Under the pieces are notes generated by a model. It did not search any database and had not been told where the DNA came from. It worked only from the letters and a program-made list of their open reading frames with translations. This document shows positions 25,514 through 33,299 of a stretch of 42,522 nucleotides of DNA, one piece after another. Origin of the DNA: Lachnospiraceae bacterium (GTDB lineage Bacteria; Bacillota; Clostridia; Lachnospirales; Lachnospiraceae); assembly GCA_030524665.1 (NCBI GenBank), contig JAUNGL010000010.1, positions 1-42,522 on the forward strand. Direction: 5' to 3'. How positions within the stretch are numbered: the first letter of the stretch is position 1; every line of letters begins with the position of its first letter. Made by a program: the position numbers and the translations under genes.

Positions 25514-26278
25514 ATGATTTCAATGGATTTGAATTGTGATCTCGGGGAGAGCTTCGGAGCGTATAAGATCGGGATGGATGAACAGGTGATACCGTATATC
25601 ACTTCCGCAAATGTGGCCTGCGGTTTTCATGCAGGGGACCCGGCTGTCATGGCAAAGACGGTAGCTATGTGCAAAAAATACGGTGTCCATGTGGGAGCTC
25701 ATCCGGGATATCCAGATCTGCAGGGATTCGGAAGGCGTGAGATGAGTGTCAGCCCCGCGGATGCGAAATATGATGTAATGTATCAGGTGGGGGCATTAAA
25801 AGCATTTTGTGACAGTGAGGGAGTTTTGCTTACCCATGTCAAGCCTCACGGTGCGCTGTACAATCAAGCGGGGAAAAATTATGACTTGGCTCTGGCGATC
25901 TGTCAGGGAATTCAGGCGATAGATCCGGGACTGAAGATCCTGGCACTCAGCGGAAGCTGTATGGTTCAGGCGGCAAGAGATATTTCTCTGCACTATATCA
26001 GTGAGGTCTTTGCAGACCGTGGCTATCGGGCAGACGGCTCTCTGGTGCCGAGAAGCCAGCCGGGAGCCATGATTGAGGACGAGGAAGAGGCAATTGCCCG
26101 CGTAGTCCGCATGGCTGTAGAGGGAAAAGTGACAGCTGTGACAGGTGAAGAGATCGGGATACAGGCAGATTCCGTGTGCGTACATGGAGATGGGCCGAAA
26201 GCACTGGCATTTGTGAGGAAAATCCATCAGGTGCTGGAAGAGAAAAAGCTATTGATCCATTCAGATTTAGCATACTAA
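25514..26278 (+). CDS. pxpA: 5-oxoprolinase subunit PxpA (LamB/YcsF family)
   Basis: This 254-aa protein of the LamB/YcsF family begins MISMDLNCDLGESFGAYKIG and contains ITSANVACGFHAGDPAVM, VHVGAHPGYPDLQGFGRREM, THVKPHGALYNQ, EVFADRGYRADGSLVPRSQPGAMI and a VHGDGPKAL motif near the C-terminus, all diagnostic. It supplies the third subunit of 5-oxoprolinase. GGGAGG lies upstream of ATG 25514. It is the last gene of the peptide/pyroglutamate cluster; no terminator is obvious after it before the ylxM promoter. Confidence 0.96.
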   Translation: MISMDLNCDLGESFGAYKIGMDEQVIPYITSANVACGFHAGDPAVMAKTVAMCKKYGVHVGAHPGYPDLQGFGRREMSVSPADAKYDVMYQVGALKAFCDSEGVLLTHVKPHGALYNQAGKNYDLALAICQGIQAIDPGLKILALSGSCMVQAARDISLHYISEVFADRGYRADGSLVPRSQPGAMIEDEEEAIARVVRMAVEGKVTAVTGEEIGIQADSVCVHGDGPKALAFVRKIHQVLEEKKLLIHSDLAY

Positions 26279-26457
26279 GTGGTGCAATCAGGCGGCTGAA
26301 AGAATATCCGTCATACCAGTATTTCATTTCATTGAAGAATTATGGCAGTGATATGTTTTTTGTCGGCATCAGCTACGATGAAAAGAACAAAAAGCATATC
26401 TGTAAGATCGTACGGCATAAAAAAAGATTAACAAACTTGTCAATAAAAAGTACTTGA
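26279..26457 (+). pseudogene. Possible gene remnant after pxpA
   Basis: After the pxpA stop, a different frame stays open for about 59 codons. It encodes a protein-like sequence (AIRRLKEYPSYQYFISLKN, then MFFVGISYDEKNKKHICKI). The frame has no start codon of its own outside pxpA and no ribosome binding site. The VGIxYDxxxKxHxCxI ending resembles, from memory, the C-terminus of the AAA-ATPase-like/PD-(D/E)XK nuclease proteins (DUF1703) common in Lachnospiraceae. It may be the 3' scar of a lost gene at the edge of the accessory block. Confidence 0.35.
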
Positions 26458-26482
26458 CACCAGCCGCTTTTTCGTATATGAT
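26454..26482 (+). promoter_or_regulatory. Strong promoter for ylxM-ffh operon
   Basis: TTGACA (26454-26459) and TATGAT (26477-26482) are spaced exactly 17 bp apart. Transcription would start near 26489, about 10 nt before the ylxM start. TGTCAA (26439-26444) upstream is an inverted copy of the -35 hexamer. Confidence 0.8.
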
Positions 26483-26498
26483 AGCCAAGGTGATGCAC

Positions 26499-26843
26499 AT
26501 GGAACAGGTATTGCAGCAGACGCTGCTCTATGATTTTTATGGAGAATTACTGACAGAGCATCAGCGGAGTGTGTATGAGGATGTCGTCCTGAATGATATT
26601 TCCTATTCCGAAGCGGCGCAGGATCTTGGAGTCAGCCGTCAGGGAGTACATGAGCTGATCAAGAGATGCAATAAGATTCTCGAAGGATATGAGTCGAAGC
26701 TTCATCTGGTTGAACGATTTCTGTGCATCCGGCAGAAGGTGGAGCAGATTCAGGAACTTGCGGGTCAGTACGGTGAGATTGATAAGGAGACGCTGGCGCG
26801 CGAGGTGAGTGAGATTTCAGGCAGTATATTAGAGGAGTTATAA
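26499..26843 (+). CDS. ylxM: YlxM family SRP-associated HTH protein
   Basis: This 114-aa protein has the YlxM/UPF0122 layout: MEQVLQQTLLYDFYGELLTEHQRSVYEDVVLNDISYSEAAQDLGVSRQGVHELIKRCNKIL, a sigma-70-region-4-like helix-turn-helix. YlxM is encoded before ffh in Firmicutes and is linked to SRP assembly. The start at 26499 is preferred because AAGGTGAT lies just upstream and the family begins M(E/D)xxLxxxxLYDFY. Upstream in-frame ATGs would fall in the promoter. ffh begins 1 bp after its stop. Confidence 0.93.
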   Translation: MEQVLQQTLLYDFYGELLTEHQRSVYEDVVLNDISYSEAAQDLGVSRQGVHELIKRCNKILEGYESKLHLVERFLCIRQKVEQIQELAGQYGEIDKETLAREVSEISGSILEEL

Positions 26844-26844
26844 G

Positions 26845-28194
26845 ATGGCGTTTGAGAGCTTATCCGAAAAGCTTCAGAATGTATTTAAGAACCTCCGGAG
26901 CAAGGGACGTCTGACGGAAGCAGATGTTAAGACCGCGCTGAAAGAGGTAAAGATGGCTCTGCTCGAAGCGGATGTCAGCTTTAAGGTAGTCAAGCAGTTT
27001 ACGAAGGCAGTGCAGGAAAAGGCGGTCGGTCAGGACGTGATGAACGGACTGAATCCGGGCCAGATGGTGATCAAGATCGTAAATGACGAGCTGGTATCGC
27101 TGATGGGTTCTGAGACGACCGAGATTGCGCTGAAGCCCGGCGGTGAGATTACCGTGATTATGATGGCAGGACTTCAGGGAGCCGGTAAGACGACGACAGC
27201 GGCGAAGCTCGCCGGGAAGTTCAAGTCGAAGGGACGCAAGCCGTTGCTGGTAGCCTGTGACGTCTATCGTCCGGCTGCGATCCAGCAGTTACAGATCAAC
27301 GGTGAGAAGCAGGGCGTGGAAGTATTTTCACTTGGCAGCAAGGTCAGCCCGGTGCGGATCGCACAGGAAGCGATTGCTTATGCCGAGAGAAATAACTTCA
27401 ATACCGTCATGCTGGATACCGCAGGCCGTCTGCACGTTGATGAGAGTATGATGCAGGAGCTGCAGGATATCAAGGATGCGGTGCATGTAGACCAGACGGT
27501 TCTGGTCGTGGATGCGATGACCGGACAGGATGCGGTGAATGTGGCATCCATGTTCCAGGAGAAGATAGGGATTGACGGTGTAATTCTTACGAAGCTGGAT
27601 GGCGATACCCGCGGCGGTGCCGCGCTGTCCATCAAAGCGACGTGTGGAAAGCCGATTTTATACGTCGGTATGGGTGAGAAGCTCTCGGATCTGGAGCAGT
27701 TTTATCCGGATCGTATGGCTTCCAGAATTCTCGGTATGGGTGATGTGATGTCGCTGATCGAGAAGGCGCAGGAGACGATCGATGAAGAGAAAGCCCGTGA
27801 TATGGAACAGCGGCTTCGCAAGGCGCAGTTCGGTTTTGATGATTATCTGGAGAGTATGAACCAGATGAAGAACATGGGTGGGATTTCCAGTATCCTGAGT
27901 ATGATCCCGGGTATGGGCGGTTCTCAGATGAAACAGATCGAGGATGCGGTTGATGAGAAGAAGATGGCTCAGATTGAGGCGATGATTCTCTCGATGACCC
28001 CGGCGGAACGATCCAATCCGGATCTTTTGAATCCATCACGGAAGAAGCGGATTGCCGCAGGCGCAGGTGTGGAGCTTTCTGAGGTGAACAAGCTGGTGAA
28101 GCAGTTTGAACAGAGCAGGAAGATGATGAAGCAGTACTCCGGAATGCTCGGAGGCAAAGCTGGTAAAAGAGGCAAGTTTCGGCTTCCCTTTTAA
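26845..28194 (+). CDS. ffh: Signal recognition particle protein Ffh
   Basis: This 449-aa SRP54 GTPase has an N domain (1-~95), a G domain with GLQGAGKTTTAAKLAG (from residue 109), DVYRPAAIQQL, LDTAGRLHVDESMM, ILTKLDGDTRGGAALS and GMGEKLSDLEQFYPDRMA, then a methionine-rich M domain (~300-435: MNQMKNMGGISSILSMIPGMGG, MILSMTPAERSNPDLLN, SRKKRIAAGAG). With 4.5S/SRP RNA it targets nascent membrane proteins to FtsY. It is followed 36 bp later by rpsP. Confidence 0.98.
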   Translation: MAFESLSEKLQNVFKNLRSKGRLTEADVKTALKEVKMALLEADVSFKVVKQFTKAVQEKAVGQDVMNGLNPGQMVIKIVNDELVSLMGSETTEIALKPGGEITVIMMAGLQGAGKTTTAAKLAGKFKSKGRKPLLVACDVYRPAAIQQLQINGEKQGVEVFSLGSKVSPVRIAQEAIAYAERNNFNTVMLDTAGRLHVDESMMQELQDIKDAVHVDQTVLVVDAMTGQDAVNVASMFQEKIGIDGVILTKLDGDTRGGAALSIKATCGKPILYVGMGEKLSDLEQFYPDRMASRILGMGDVMSLIEKAQETIDEEKARDMEQRLRKAQFGFDDYLESMNQMKNMGGISSILSMIPGMGGSQMKQIEDAVDEKKMAQIEAMILSMTPAERSNPDLLNPSRKKRIAAGAGVELSEVNKLVKQFEQSRKMMKQYSGMLGGKAGKRGKFRLPF

Positions 28195-28230
28195 CATAAA
28201 ATGAAAAATAACCCAAGGAGGTGAGATAAA

Positions 28231-28476
28231 ATGGCAGTAAAAATCAGATTGAGAAGAATGGGACAGAAGAAAGCTCCTTTCTATAGAATCGTTGTAGCTG
28301 ATTCCAGATCTCCGAGAGATGGAAGATGTATTGAAGAGATCGGTACTTACAACCCGAATACAGATCCGAGTGAGTTCAAGATCAACGGGGAACTGGCTAA
28401 GAAGTGGCTTGCAAACGGCGCTCAGCCGACCGAAGTTGTAGGAAAGCTCTTCAAGGCAGCCGGAATTGAAAAATAG
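28231..28476 (+). CDS. rpsP: 30S ribosomal protein S16
   Basis: This 81-aa S16 has a classic N-terminus [42 protein letters not shown] and the internal [17 protein letters not shown] perfect AAGGAGGTGA ribosome binding site precedes ATG. It assembles early in the 30S body. It lies between ffh and the KH protein, as in Bacillus. Confidence 0.98.
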   Translation: MAVKIRLRRMGQKKAPFYRIVVADSRSPRDGRCIEEIGTYNPNTDPSEFKINGELAKKWLANGAQPTEVVGKLFKAAGIEK

Positions 28477-28491
28477 GATAGAGGTGCGCAT

Positions 28492-28722
28492 ATGAAAGAG
28501 TTAGTTGAGGTAATTGCAAAGTCTCTAGTCGACAATCCGGATGAAGTAGAAGTGACTGAGAAGCAGAGCGGCAAGGCTCTTGTATTAGAGCTGAAGGTAG
28601 CTCCTTCTGATATGGGTAAGGTAATCGGAAAGCAGGGCAGGATTGCAAAGGCTATCCGCTCTGTCGTAAAAGCCGCAGCATCGAGGGATGACCAGAAGGT
28701 GATTGTGGATATTTTACAGTGA
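28492..28722 (+). CDS. khpA: KH-domain RNA-binding protein (KhpA/YlqC)
   Basis: This 76-aa single KH-domain protein has the GXXG loop in VIGKQGRIAKAIRSVVKAAA (residues ~43-62). The usual N-terminus MKELVEVIAKSLVDNPDEVEV is present. In Gram-positives KhpA pairs with KhpB and affects cell elongation and RNA binding. It is encoded 15 bp after rpsP, and a terminator follows, so it probably ends the ylxM-ffh-rpsP-khpA transcript. Confidence 0.94.
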   Translation: MKELVEVIAKSLVDNPDEVEVTEKQSGKALVLELKVAPSDMGKVIGKQGRIAKAIRSVVKAAASRDDQKVIVDILQ

Positions 28723-28755
28723 CCGTACAACAGTTGCGTTTTACAGTAAGGACGG

Positions 28756-28795
28756 GCTGCTGCATCCTCTCAGGGAGGAAATGCGGCAGCTTTTA
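28756..28795 (+). terminator. Intrinsic terminator after khpA
   Basis: GCTGCTGCAT (28756-28765) pairs with ATGCGGCAGC (28781-28790; one G-U pair), with an inner CCTC/GAGG extension, followed by TTTTAT. Confidence 0.85.
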
Positions 28796-28864
28796 TCATT
28801 TCTGTATTTTACGGCCGGAGACTCGGATATCGTTTGTACAGATTGATTTTGCTTGTTTTAGCTG

Positions 28865-28899
28865 AATCAAATCTGACAATGGAAGTTTCAGATTTGGTT
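28865..28899 (+). other. Inverted repeat upstream of rimM
   Basis: AATCAAATCTGA (28865-28876) and TCAGATTTGGTT (28888-28899) can form a 12-bp stem with one G-U pair. It lies 48 bp before rimM and lacks a T run. It may be an operator or a leader hairpin of the rimM-trmD transcript. Confidence 0.45.
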
Positions 28900-28946
28900 A
28901 TAACGGGTATTTACGTATTGTATTCGGCTCATCAGGAGGCAGAGAG

Positions 28947-29456
28947 ATGAAAGATATTTTACAGGTTGGTGCAATTACAAGTACACATGGCCTGCAGGGA
29001 GAGGTCAAGGTATTTCCTACGACGGATGACCCGAAACGCTTCAGGAAACTGAAACAGGTATTGATAAAGCAGGGAAACGGAATGAAGGAGCTTGAAATTA
29101 CGCAGGTGAAATTTTTCAAGAATCTGGTCATTCTGAAATTTAAGGACCATGACAGGATTGAGGATGTCGTGGGATATAAAGGAATGGAACTGTATGTCAC
29201 ACGCGAGAATGCGGTGAAGCTTGGAAAAAACGAATATTTTGTTGCTGATCTGATTGGAATGACAGTTGTGCTTGAGGATGAGAGTGTGTTAGGTACGCTG
29301 GAAGATGTACTTGAGACAGGGGCGAATGATGTTTATGTGATAAATACCCATGATGGCAGGGAGGTTTTGATTCCGGCCATCCGCCAGTGTATTCTGAATG
29401 TGGATGTGGAAGAAAACTGCATGAAGGTACATCTGCTGGACGGGATAATGGAGTAG
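28947..29456 (+). CDS. rimM: Ribosome maturation factor RimM
   Basis: This 169-aa protein has the RimM N-domain (LQVGAITSTHGLQGEVKVFPTTDDPKRF) and a PRC-barrel C-domain (NEYFVADLIGMTVVLEDESVLGTLEDVLETGANDVYVI, REVLIPAIRQCILNVDVEENCMKVHLLDGIME). It binds S19 and helps mature the 30S head. AGGAGG is 8 nt upstream. It precedes trmD in the conserved order. Confidence 0.97.
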   Translation: MKDILQVGAITSTHGLQGEVKVFPTTDDPKRFRKLKQVLIKQGNGMKELEITQVKFFKNLVILKFKDHDRIEDVVGYKGMELYVTRENAVKLGKNEYFVADLIGMTVVLEDESVLGTLEDVLETGANDVYVINTHDGREVLIPAIRQCILNVDVEENCMKVHLLDGIME

Positions 29457-29586
29457 CGGCCTGTGCTGGATTGACACAGGAGAAAAGAACAGAAGCAGAC
29501 TAAGAAAATGTGTGGAAAAATACATTGGTGACATATACAGGAGATTTTCAGAATTGTGTATCAGGAGACAGGGAGGAAGCAGCAAG

Positions 29587-30390
29587 ATGAATTACCATGT
29601 TTTGACATTATTTCCTGAAATGATTGAGGATGGTATGAATACGAGTATTACGGGGCGTGCCATCACAAAAGGGCTGCTTTCGCTTCATACGGTGAATATC
29701 CGGGACTATTCAGTGACCGGAAACGGCAGAATTGATGATTATCCGTACGGTGGAGGAGCCGGAATGGTCATGCAGGCGGAGCCGGTGATGCGGGCCTATG
29801 AAGATCTTATATCCCGGATCGTTTCCAAACCACGGGTGATTTACCTGACCCCGCAGGGACAGGTATTCCGTCAGCAGATGGCAGAGGAATTTGCCAAAGA
29901 AGAAGACCTGATCTTCCTGTGCGGGCATTACGAAGGGATCGATGAGCGTGTTCTGGAGGAAATTGTCACGGATTATGTGTCAATCGGTGATTACGTGCTG
30001 ACAGGAGGAGAACTGCCGGCGATGGTCATGATGGATGCGATTGCCCGTATGGTGCCGGGGGTACTGAGTAATCAGGAATCCGGGCAGACGGAGAGTTTTC
30101 AGGGAAATCTGCTGGAATATCCGCAGTACAGCCGCCCGGAGGACTGGCGTGGGAAAAAGGTACCGCCTGTCCTGATGTCAGGCCATCACGGAAACGTGGA
30201 TCGGTGGCGCAGGAACCAGTCACTGCTTCGGACACTTCGGGTGAGGCCGGAGCTTCTCATGGGGGCTGAGTTCGACAAGGCGGACCGGAAATATCTGCAT
30301 GCTCTGCTCCGTCAGGAGACAGAGGAGACTGTTACGCCGGAGGAATTGAATTTTTTGTCAAAACTCCTTGCAATCAGGGAAAAAGCATGA
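29587..30390 (+). CDS. trmD: tRNA (guanine-N1)-methyltransferase TrmD
   Basis: This 267-aa SPOUT methyltransferase makes m1G37 in tRNA. Motifs are HVLTLFPEMIEDGMNTSITGRA, IDDYPYGGGAGMVMQAEPV, VIYLTPQGQVFRQ, FLCGHYEGIDERVLE, EEIVTDYVSIGDYVLTGGELPAMVMMDAIARMVPGVL, and PPVLMSGHHGNVDRWRR. The start at ATG 29587 matches the family and has GGAGG about 10 nt upstream. The longer frame from 29512 has no family support. It is about 20 residues longer than many homologues at the C-terminus. Confidence 0.97.
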   Translation: MNYHVLTLFPEMIEDGMNTSITGRAITKGLLSLHTVNIRDYSVTGNGRIDDYPYGGGAGMVMQAEPVMRAYEDLISRIVSKPRVIYLTPQGQVFRQQMAEEFAKEEDLIFLCGHYEGIDERVLEEIVTDYVSIGDYVLTGGELPAMVMMDAIARMVPGVLSNQESGQTESFQGNLLEYPQYSRPEDWRGKKVPPVLMSGHHGNVDRWRRNQSLLRTLRVRPELLMGAEFDKADRKYLHALLRQETEETVTPEELNFLSKLLAIREKA

Positions 30391-30473
30391 TAGAATAACA
30401 AACGTTGTGAGAAAGAGATGGTCCTCTGTTACCAGGCGTATTAAGAACATCCGAAAATATAAGGAGGCACACA

Positions 30474-30821
30474 ATGAACGAAATTATCAAGAACATTGAG
30501 GCTGCTCAGCTTAAGGCAGAAGTTCCGCAGTTCTCAGTAGGTGATACCGTAAAGGTATACGGAAAGATCAAGGAAGGTAACCGCGAGAGAATTCAGGTAT
30601 TCGAGGGTATCGTGATCAAGAAGCAGGGCGGAAGCGTAAGAGCTACATTTACGGTTCGCAAGAATTCAAACGGCGTTGGAGTTGAGAAGACATGGCCGCT
30701 GCACTCACCGTCAGTAGAGCGTGTTGAGGTAGTAAGACATGGTAAGGCAAGACGTGCTAAGCTGAACTACTTAAGAGGACGTGTAGGTAAGAAGGCAAAG
30801 GTAAAAGAGCTTGTGAAATAG
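30474..30821 (+). CDS. rplS: 50S ribosomal protein L19
   Basis: This 115-aa L19 is recognised by [100 protein letters not shown] precedes ATG. It completes the ffh-to-rplS block conserved in Firmicutes and is followed by a strong terminator. Confidence 0.98.
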   Translation: MNEIIKNIEAAQLKAEVPQFSVGDTVKVYGKIKEGNRERIQVFEGIVIKKQGGSVRATFTVRKNSNGVGVEKTWPLHSPSVERVEVVRHGKARRAKLNYLRGRVGKKAKVKELVK

Positions 30822-30829
30822 TGAATGTT

Positions 30830-30870
30830 CAGGGACAATTACATCATGTATATTGTCCCTGTTTGCATTT
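30830..30870 (+). terminator. Intrinsic terminator after rplS
   Basis: CAGGGACAAT (30830-30839) and ATTGTCCCTG (30852-30861) form a perfect 10-bp stem, followed by a broken T tract (TTTGCATTT). Confidence 0.8.
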
Positions 30871-30894
30871 ACGGTAAATGTGGGAATTGTATGT

Positions 30895-30943
30895 TGCGGT
30901 GAACAGCCGTTGCTCCGCAGAGTATAGGTGCGGTGAACAGCCG
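30895..30943 (+). repeat. 15-bp direct repeat upstream of first signal peptidase gene
   Basis: TGCGGTGAACAGCCG occurs at 30895-30909 and again at 30929-30943, a spacing of 34 bp, just ahead of the ribosome binding site at 30953-30958. It may be a small tandem duplication in the leader. Confidence 0.5.
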
Positions 30944-30965
30944 CTTACAGAAGGGAGGGGATGGA

Positions 30966-31634
30966 ATGAGAGGACGCCGCAGGGTAAGCCGCCGTCAGCG
31001 TCAGGCAGAGAATCAGTTCGTGGAGAATCCGATGTATCCGGACATGCCTTCTTCGGCCATGGCAGTGAATGGGGGGCAGCGCCGCAGGGGAAAAAGCGGG
31101 ATTGACATTCTGAAAACAATTCTGTCCTGGACATTCCAGATTCTGGTTGTTATTCTGTTTGCGTATGTGATCGTCTATTTCTTCGGACAGTCACGCACGA
31201 ATATCGGACAATCCATGGATGTGACGCTTCAGGGCGGAGATACGGTTCTTCTGAACGTATTTGCTTACCAGATCGGGACACCGGAGCGGGGGGATATTAT
31301 TTCCTTCAAGCCAAACGGAAGCTCGACGAGCCATTCCAGCATCAAGCGTGTGATCGGTCTTCCGGGTGAGACAATTCAGATCAAAGAAGGTATGATTTAT
31401 ATTGACGGGGAGGTTTTTCTGGAACAGAAAAGCTATCCGGTCATGACGAATCCGGGAATGGCATCGGAGGAGATTACTCTTGGTTCCAAGGAGTATTTTG
31501 TACTGGGTGACAACCGGAATAACAGTGAAGACAGCCGGTTCGCAGATGTGGGTCTGGTAAGTTCAGACTACATTGAGGGGAAGGTATGGTTTGTGCTCTC
31601 ACCCTCGGAACACCGCGGACTGATACGTGATTAG
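30966..31634 (+). CDS. Type I signal peptidase, divergent paralogue 1
   Basis: This 222-aa membrane peptidase has a 45-residue Arg/Gln-rich cytoplasmic N-terminus, one TM helix (about 51-72) and the S26 catalytic domain. The nucleophile is Ser83 in IGQSMDVTLQGGD and the general base Lys127 in SSIKRVIGLPGE. The end carries EYFVLGDNRNNSEDSR. The usual Pro of the SMxPT box is replaced by Val here, so substrate preference may differ. ATG 30966 with GGGAGG 7 nt upstream is the start. It is the first of three signal peptidase genes within 3 kb. Confidence 0.9.
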   Translation: MRGRRRVSRRQRQAENQFVENPMYPDMPSSAMAVNGGQRRRGKSGIDILKTILSWTFQILVVILFAYVIVYFFGQSRTNIGQSMDVTLQGGDTVLLNVFAYQIGTPERGDIISFKPNGSSTSHSSIKRVIGLPGETIQIKEGMIYIDGEVFLEQKSYPVMTNPGMASEEITLGSKEYFVLGDNRNNSEDSRFADVGLVSSDYIEGKVWFVLSPSEHRGLIRD

Positions 31635-31707
31635 CAGCAATGGAACCTGTGATTGCCGCGGGACAGCAGATGCAGGAGATATCTGTAGCCCGTGAGAGAG
31701 GAAGCGA

Positions 31708-32628
31708 ATGAATTATCAGTGGTATCCTGGTCATATGACGAAGGCAAGACGTATGATGCAGGAAGATATGAAATTAATTGATCTTGTCATAGAATTGATT
31801 GATGCCCGTATCCCGTTTTCCAGCCGGAATCCGGATATTGATGAACTGGGAAAGAACAAGCAGAGGCTGATTCTGCTGAACAAGGCAGATCTGGCGGATG
31901 AGCGGCGGACAGAAGCATGGGCGGATTATTTCAGGAAAAAGGGCTTTTATGTAGTGAAGCTGGATGCCCGGGCGAAGAATGGAATGAAAACGGTCGGGTC
32001 AATGATCGCAGAAGCATGCCGTGAGAAGATTGAGCGTGACCGGAAAAGAGGGATTAAGAATCGTCCGGTCCGGGCGATGATCGTCGGTATTCCGAACGTC
32101 GGAAAGTCCACGTTTATCAATACGTATGCGGGAAAGGCATGTGCCAAGACCGGGAACAAGCCGGGAGTTACCAGAGGGAAGCAGTGGATCCGTCTGAATA
32201 AGGATGTGGAGCTGCTGGATACGCCTGGAATTCTGTGGCCGAAGTTCGATGACCAGATGATTGGCCTGCGGCTTGCGGTGACCGGAGCGATCCGTGATGA
32301 AATCCTGCAGACAGAGGAGATGGCTCTGTGGCTGATTGGTTATATGAGGAAGAATTATCCCGGGATGCTGAAGCAACGGTATCTGATTGCTGAGGACGGC
32401 GGAACAGAGGAAAACAGTAGTCCGGAAAATGCGGAAGAGGTGTCCGGCGAATGGAAGAAAGCAGAAGTGGCTCTGCTGGCGGAGATTGCACGGGTGCGCG
32501 GCTGCCGCCTGAAAGGAGATGTGCCGGATTATGCGAAGGCGGCGCAGCTTCTGATTGACGATTTCCGCAGCGGCAGGCTCGGGCGCATTTCGCTCGAAGA
32601 GCCGGAGGATGCGGAGAAAACCAAATAG
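31708..32628 (+). CDS. ylqF: Ribosome biogenesis GTPase RbgA/YlqF
   Basis: This 306-aa protein has the circularly permuted GTPase order: G4 (LLNKADLADE) first, then G1 (GIPNVGKSTFINT), then G3 (LLDTPGILWPKF). The N-terminus MNYQWYPGHMTKARRMMQEDMKLIDLVIELIDARIPFSSRNP is diagnostic. It is needed for a late step of 50S assembly. The C-terminal third is a helical domain that carries an acidic insertion (about residues 231-247). It lies between two signal peptidase genes, and rnhB follows them, as in the Bacillus ylqF-rnhB neighbourhood. Confidence 0.97.
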   Translation: MNYQWYPGHMTKARRMMQEDMKLIDLVIELIDARIPFSSRNPDIDELGKNKQRLILLNKADLADERRTEAWADYFRKKGFYVVKLDARAKNGMKTVGSMIAEACREKIERDRKRGIKNRPVRAMIVGIPNVGKSTFINTYAGKACAKTGNKPGVTRGKQWIRLNKDVELLDTPGILWPKFDDQMIGLRLAVTGAIRDEILQTEEMALWLIGYMRKNYPGMLKQRYLIAEDGGTEENSSPENAEEVSGEWKKAEVALLAEIARVRGCRLKGDVPDYAKAAQLLIDDFRSGRLGRISLEEPEDAEKTK

Positions 32629-32643
32629 AAAGCGGTGATATAC

Positions 32644-33222
32644 ATGAAGAAAGAGAATAAGGCAGAGGGTGCAGCAAAGGAAGAGAAACAGACGAATATG
32701 GTCAGAGAAATCATCAGCTGGTTAGTCTATATCGGTGTCGTGGTGGGGCTTACGTATCTGATTCTGACATATGTAGGCCAGAGAACCATGGTGGACGGGC
32801 GTTCCATGAATCCGACCCTGAATGACGGAGATAACCTGATCGTGGAAAAACTGTCCTATCGGTTCCATGACCCGGAGCGTTTTGATATTATCGTGTTCCC
32901 ATTTGATGATACTAAGTTTTATATTAAACGTATCATTGGATTGCCGGGTGAAACGGTGCAGATTGATTATGATGGAAATATCTATATCAACGGGGAAATT
33001 CTGGAGGAAAATTACGGGCTCAAGACAATTCTTGATCCGGGGCGTGCAGCTGAACCGATTACGCTCGGGGACGATGAATACTTTGTGCTGGGTGATAACC
33101 GCAACAACAGTAAGGACGGAAGAAATCCGGCTGTTGGAAATATCAAGCGTGACAAGATTGTGGGACGGGCCTGGGTTCGTATCTGGCCTCTCTCTGATTT
33201 TGGCCTGTTGAAGCACCAGTAA
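32644..33222 (+). CDS. lepB: Type I signal peptidase, paralogue 2
   Basis: This 192-aa signal peptidase has one TM helix (~23-43), catalytic Ser54 in VDGRSMNPTLNDGD and Lys95 in FYIKRIIGLPGE. The end is EYFVLGDNRNNSKDGRNPAVGNIKRDKIVGRAWVRIWPL. It releases exported proteins from their signal peptides outside the membrane. Start at ATG 32644; GGTGAT just upstream is a partial ribosome binding site, and GTG 32635 is less likely. It lies 15 bp after ylqF and is a clear paralogue of the next gene. Confidence 0.94.
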   Translation: MKKENKAEGAAKEEKQTNMVREIISWLVYIGVVVGLTYLILTYVGQRTMVDGRSMNPTLNDGDNLIVEKLSYRFHDPERFDIIVFPFDDTKFYIKRIIGLPGETVQIDYDGNIYINGEILEENYGLKTILDPGRAAEPITLGDDEYFVLGDNRNNSKDGRNPAVGNIKRDKIVGRAWVRIWPLSDFGLLKHQ

Positions 33223-33299
33223 AAGTTAGGCACAGAATGCGGTTTTTGACGCAGTGGCGGCGTGCGGCTGATGTGGCGCAGGGCAGACGGAAACGATAA

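Noticed and set aside
30391..30473. Possible L19 leader RNA before rplS
   Set aside because: I could not identify a convincing conserved fold in these 83 bases by eye.
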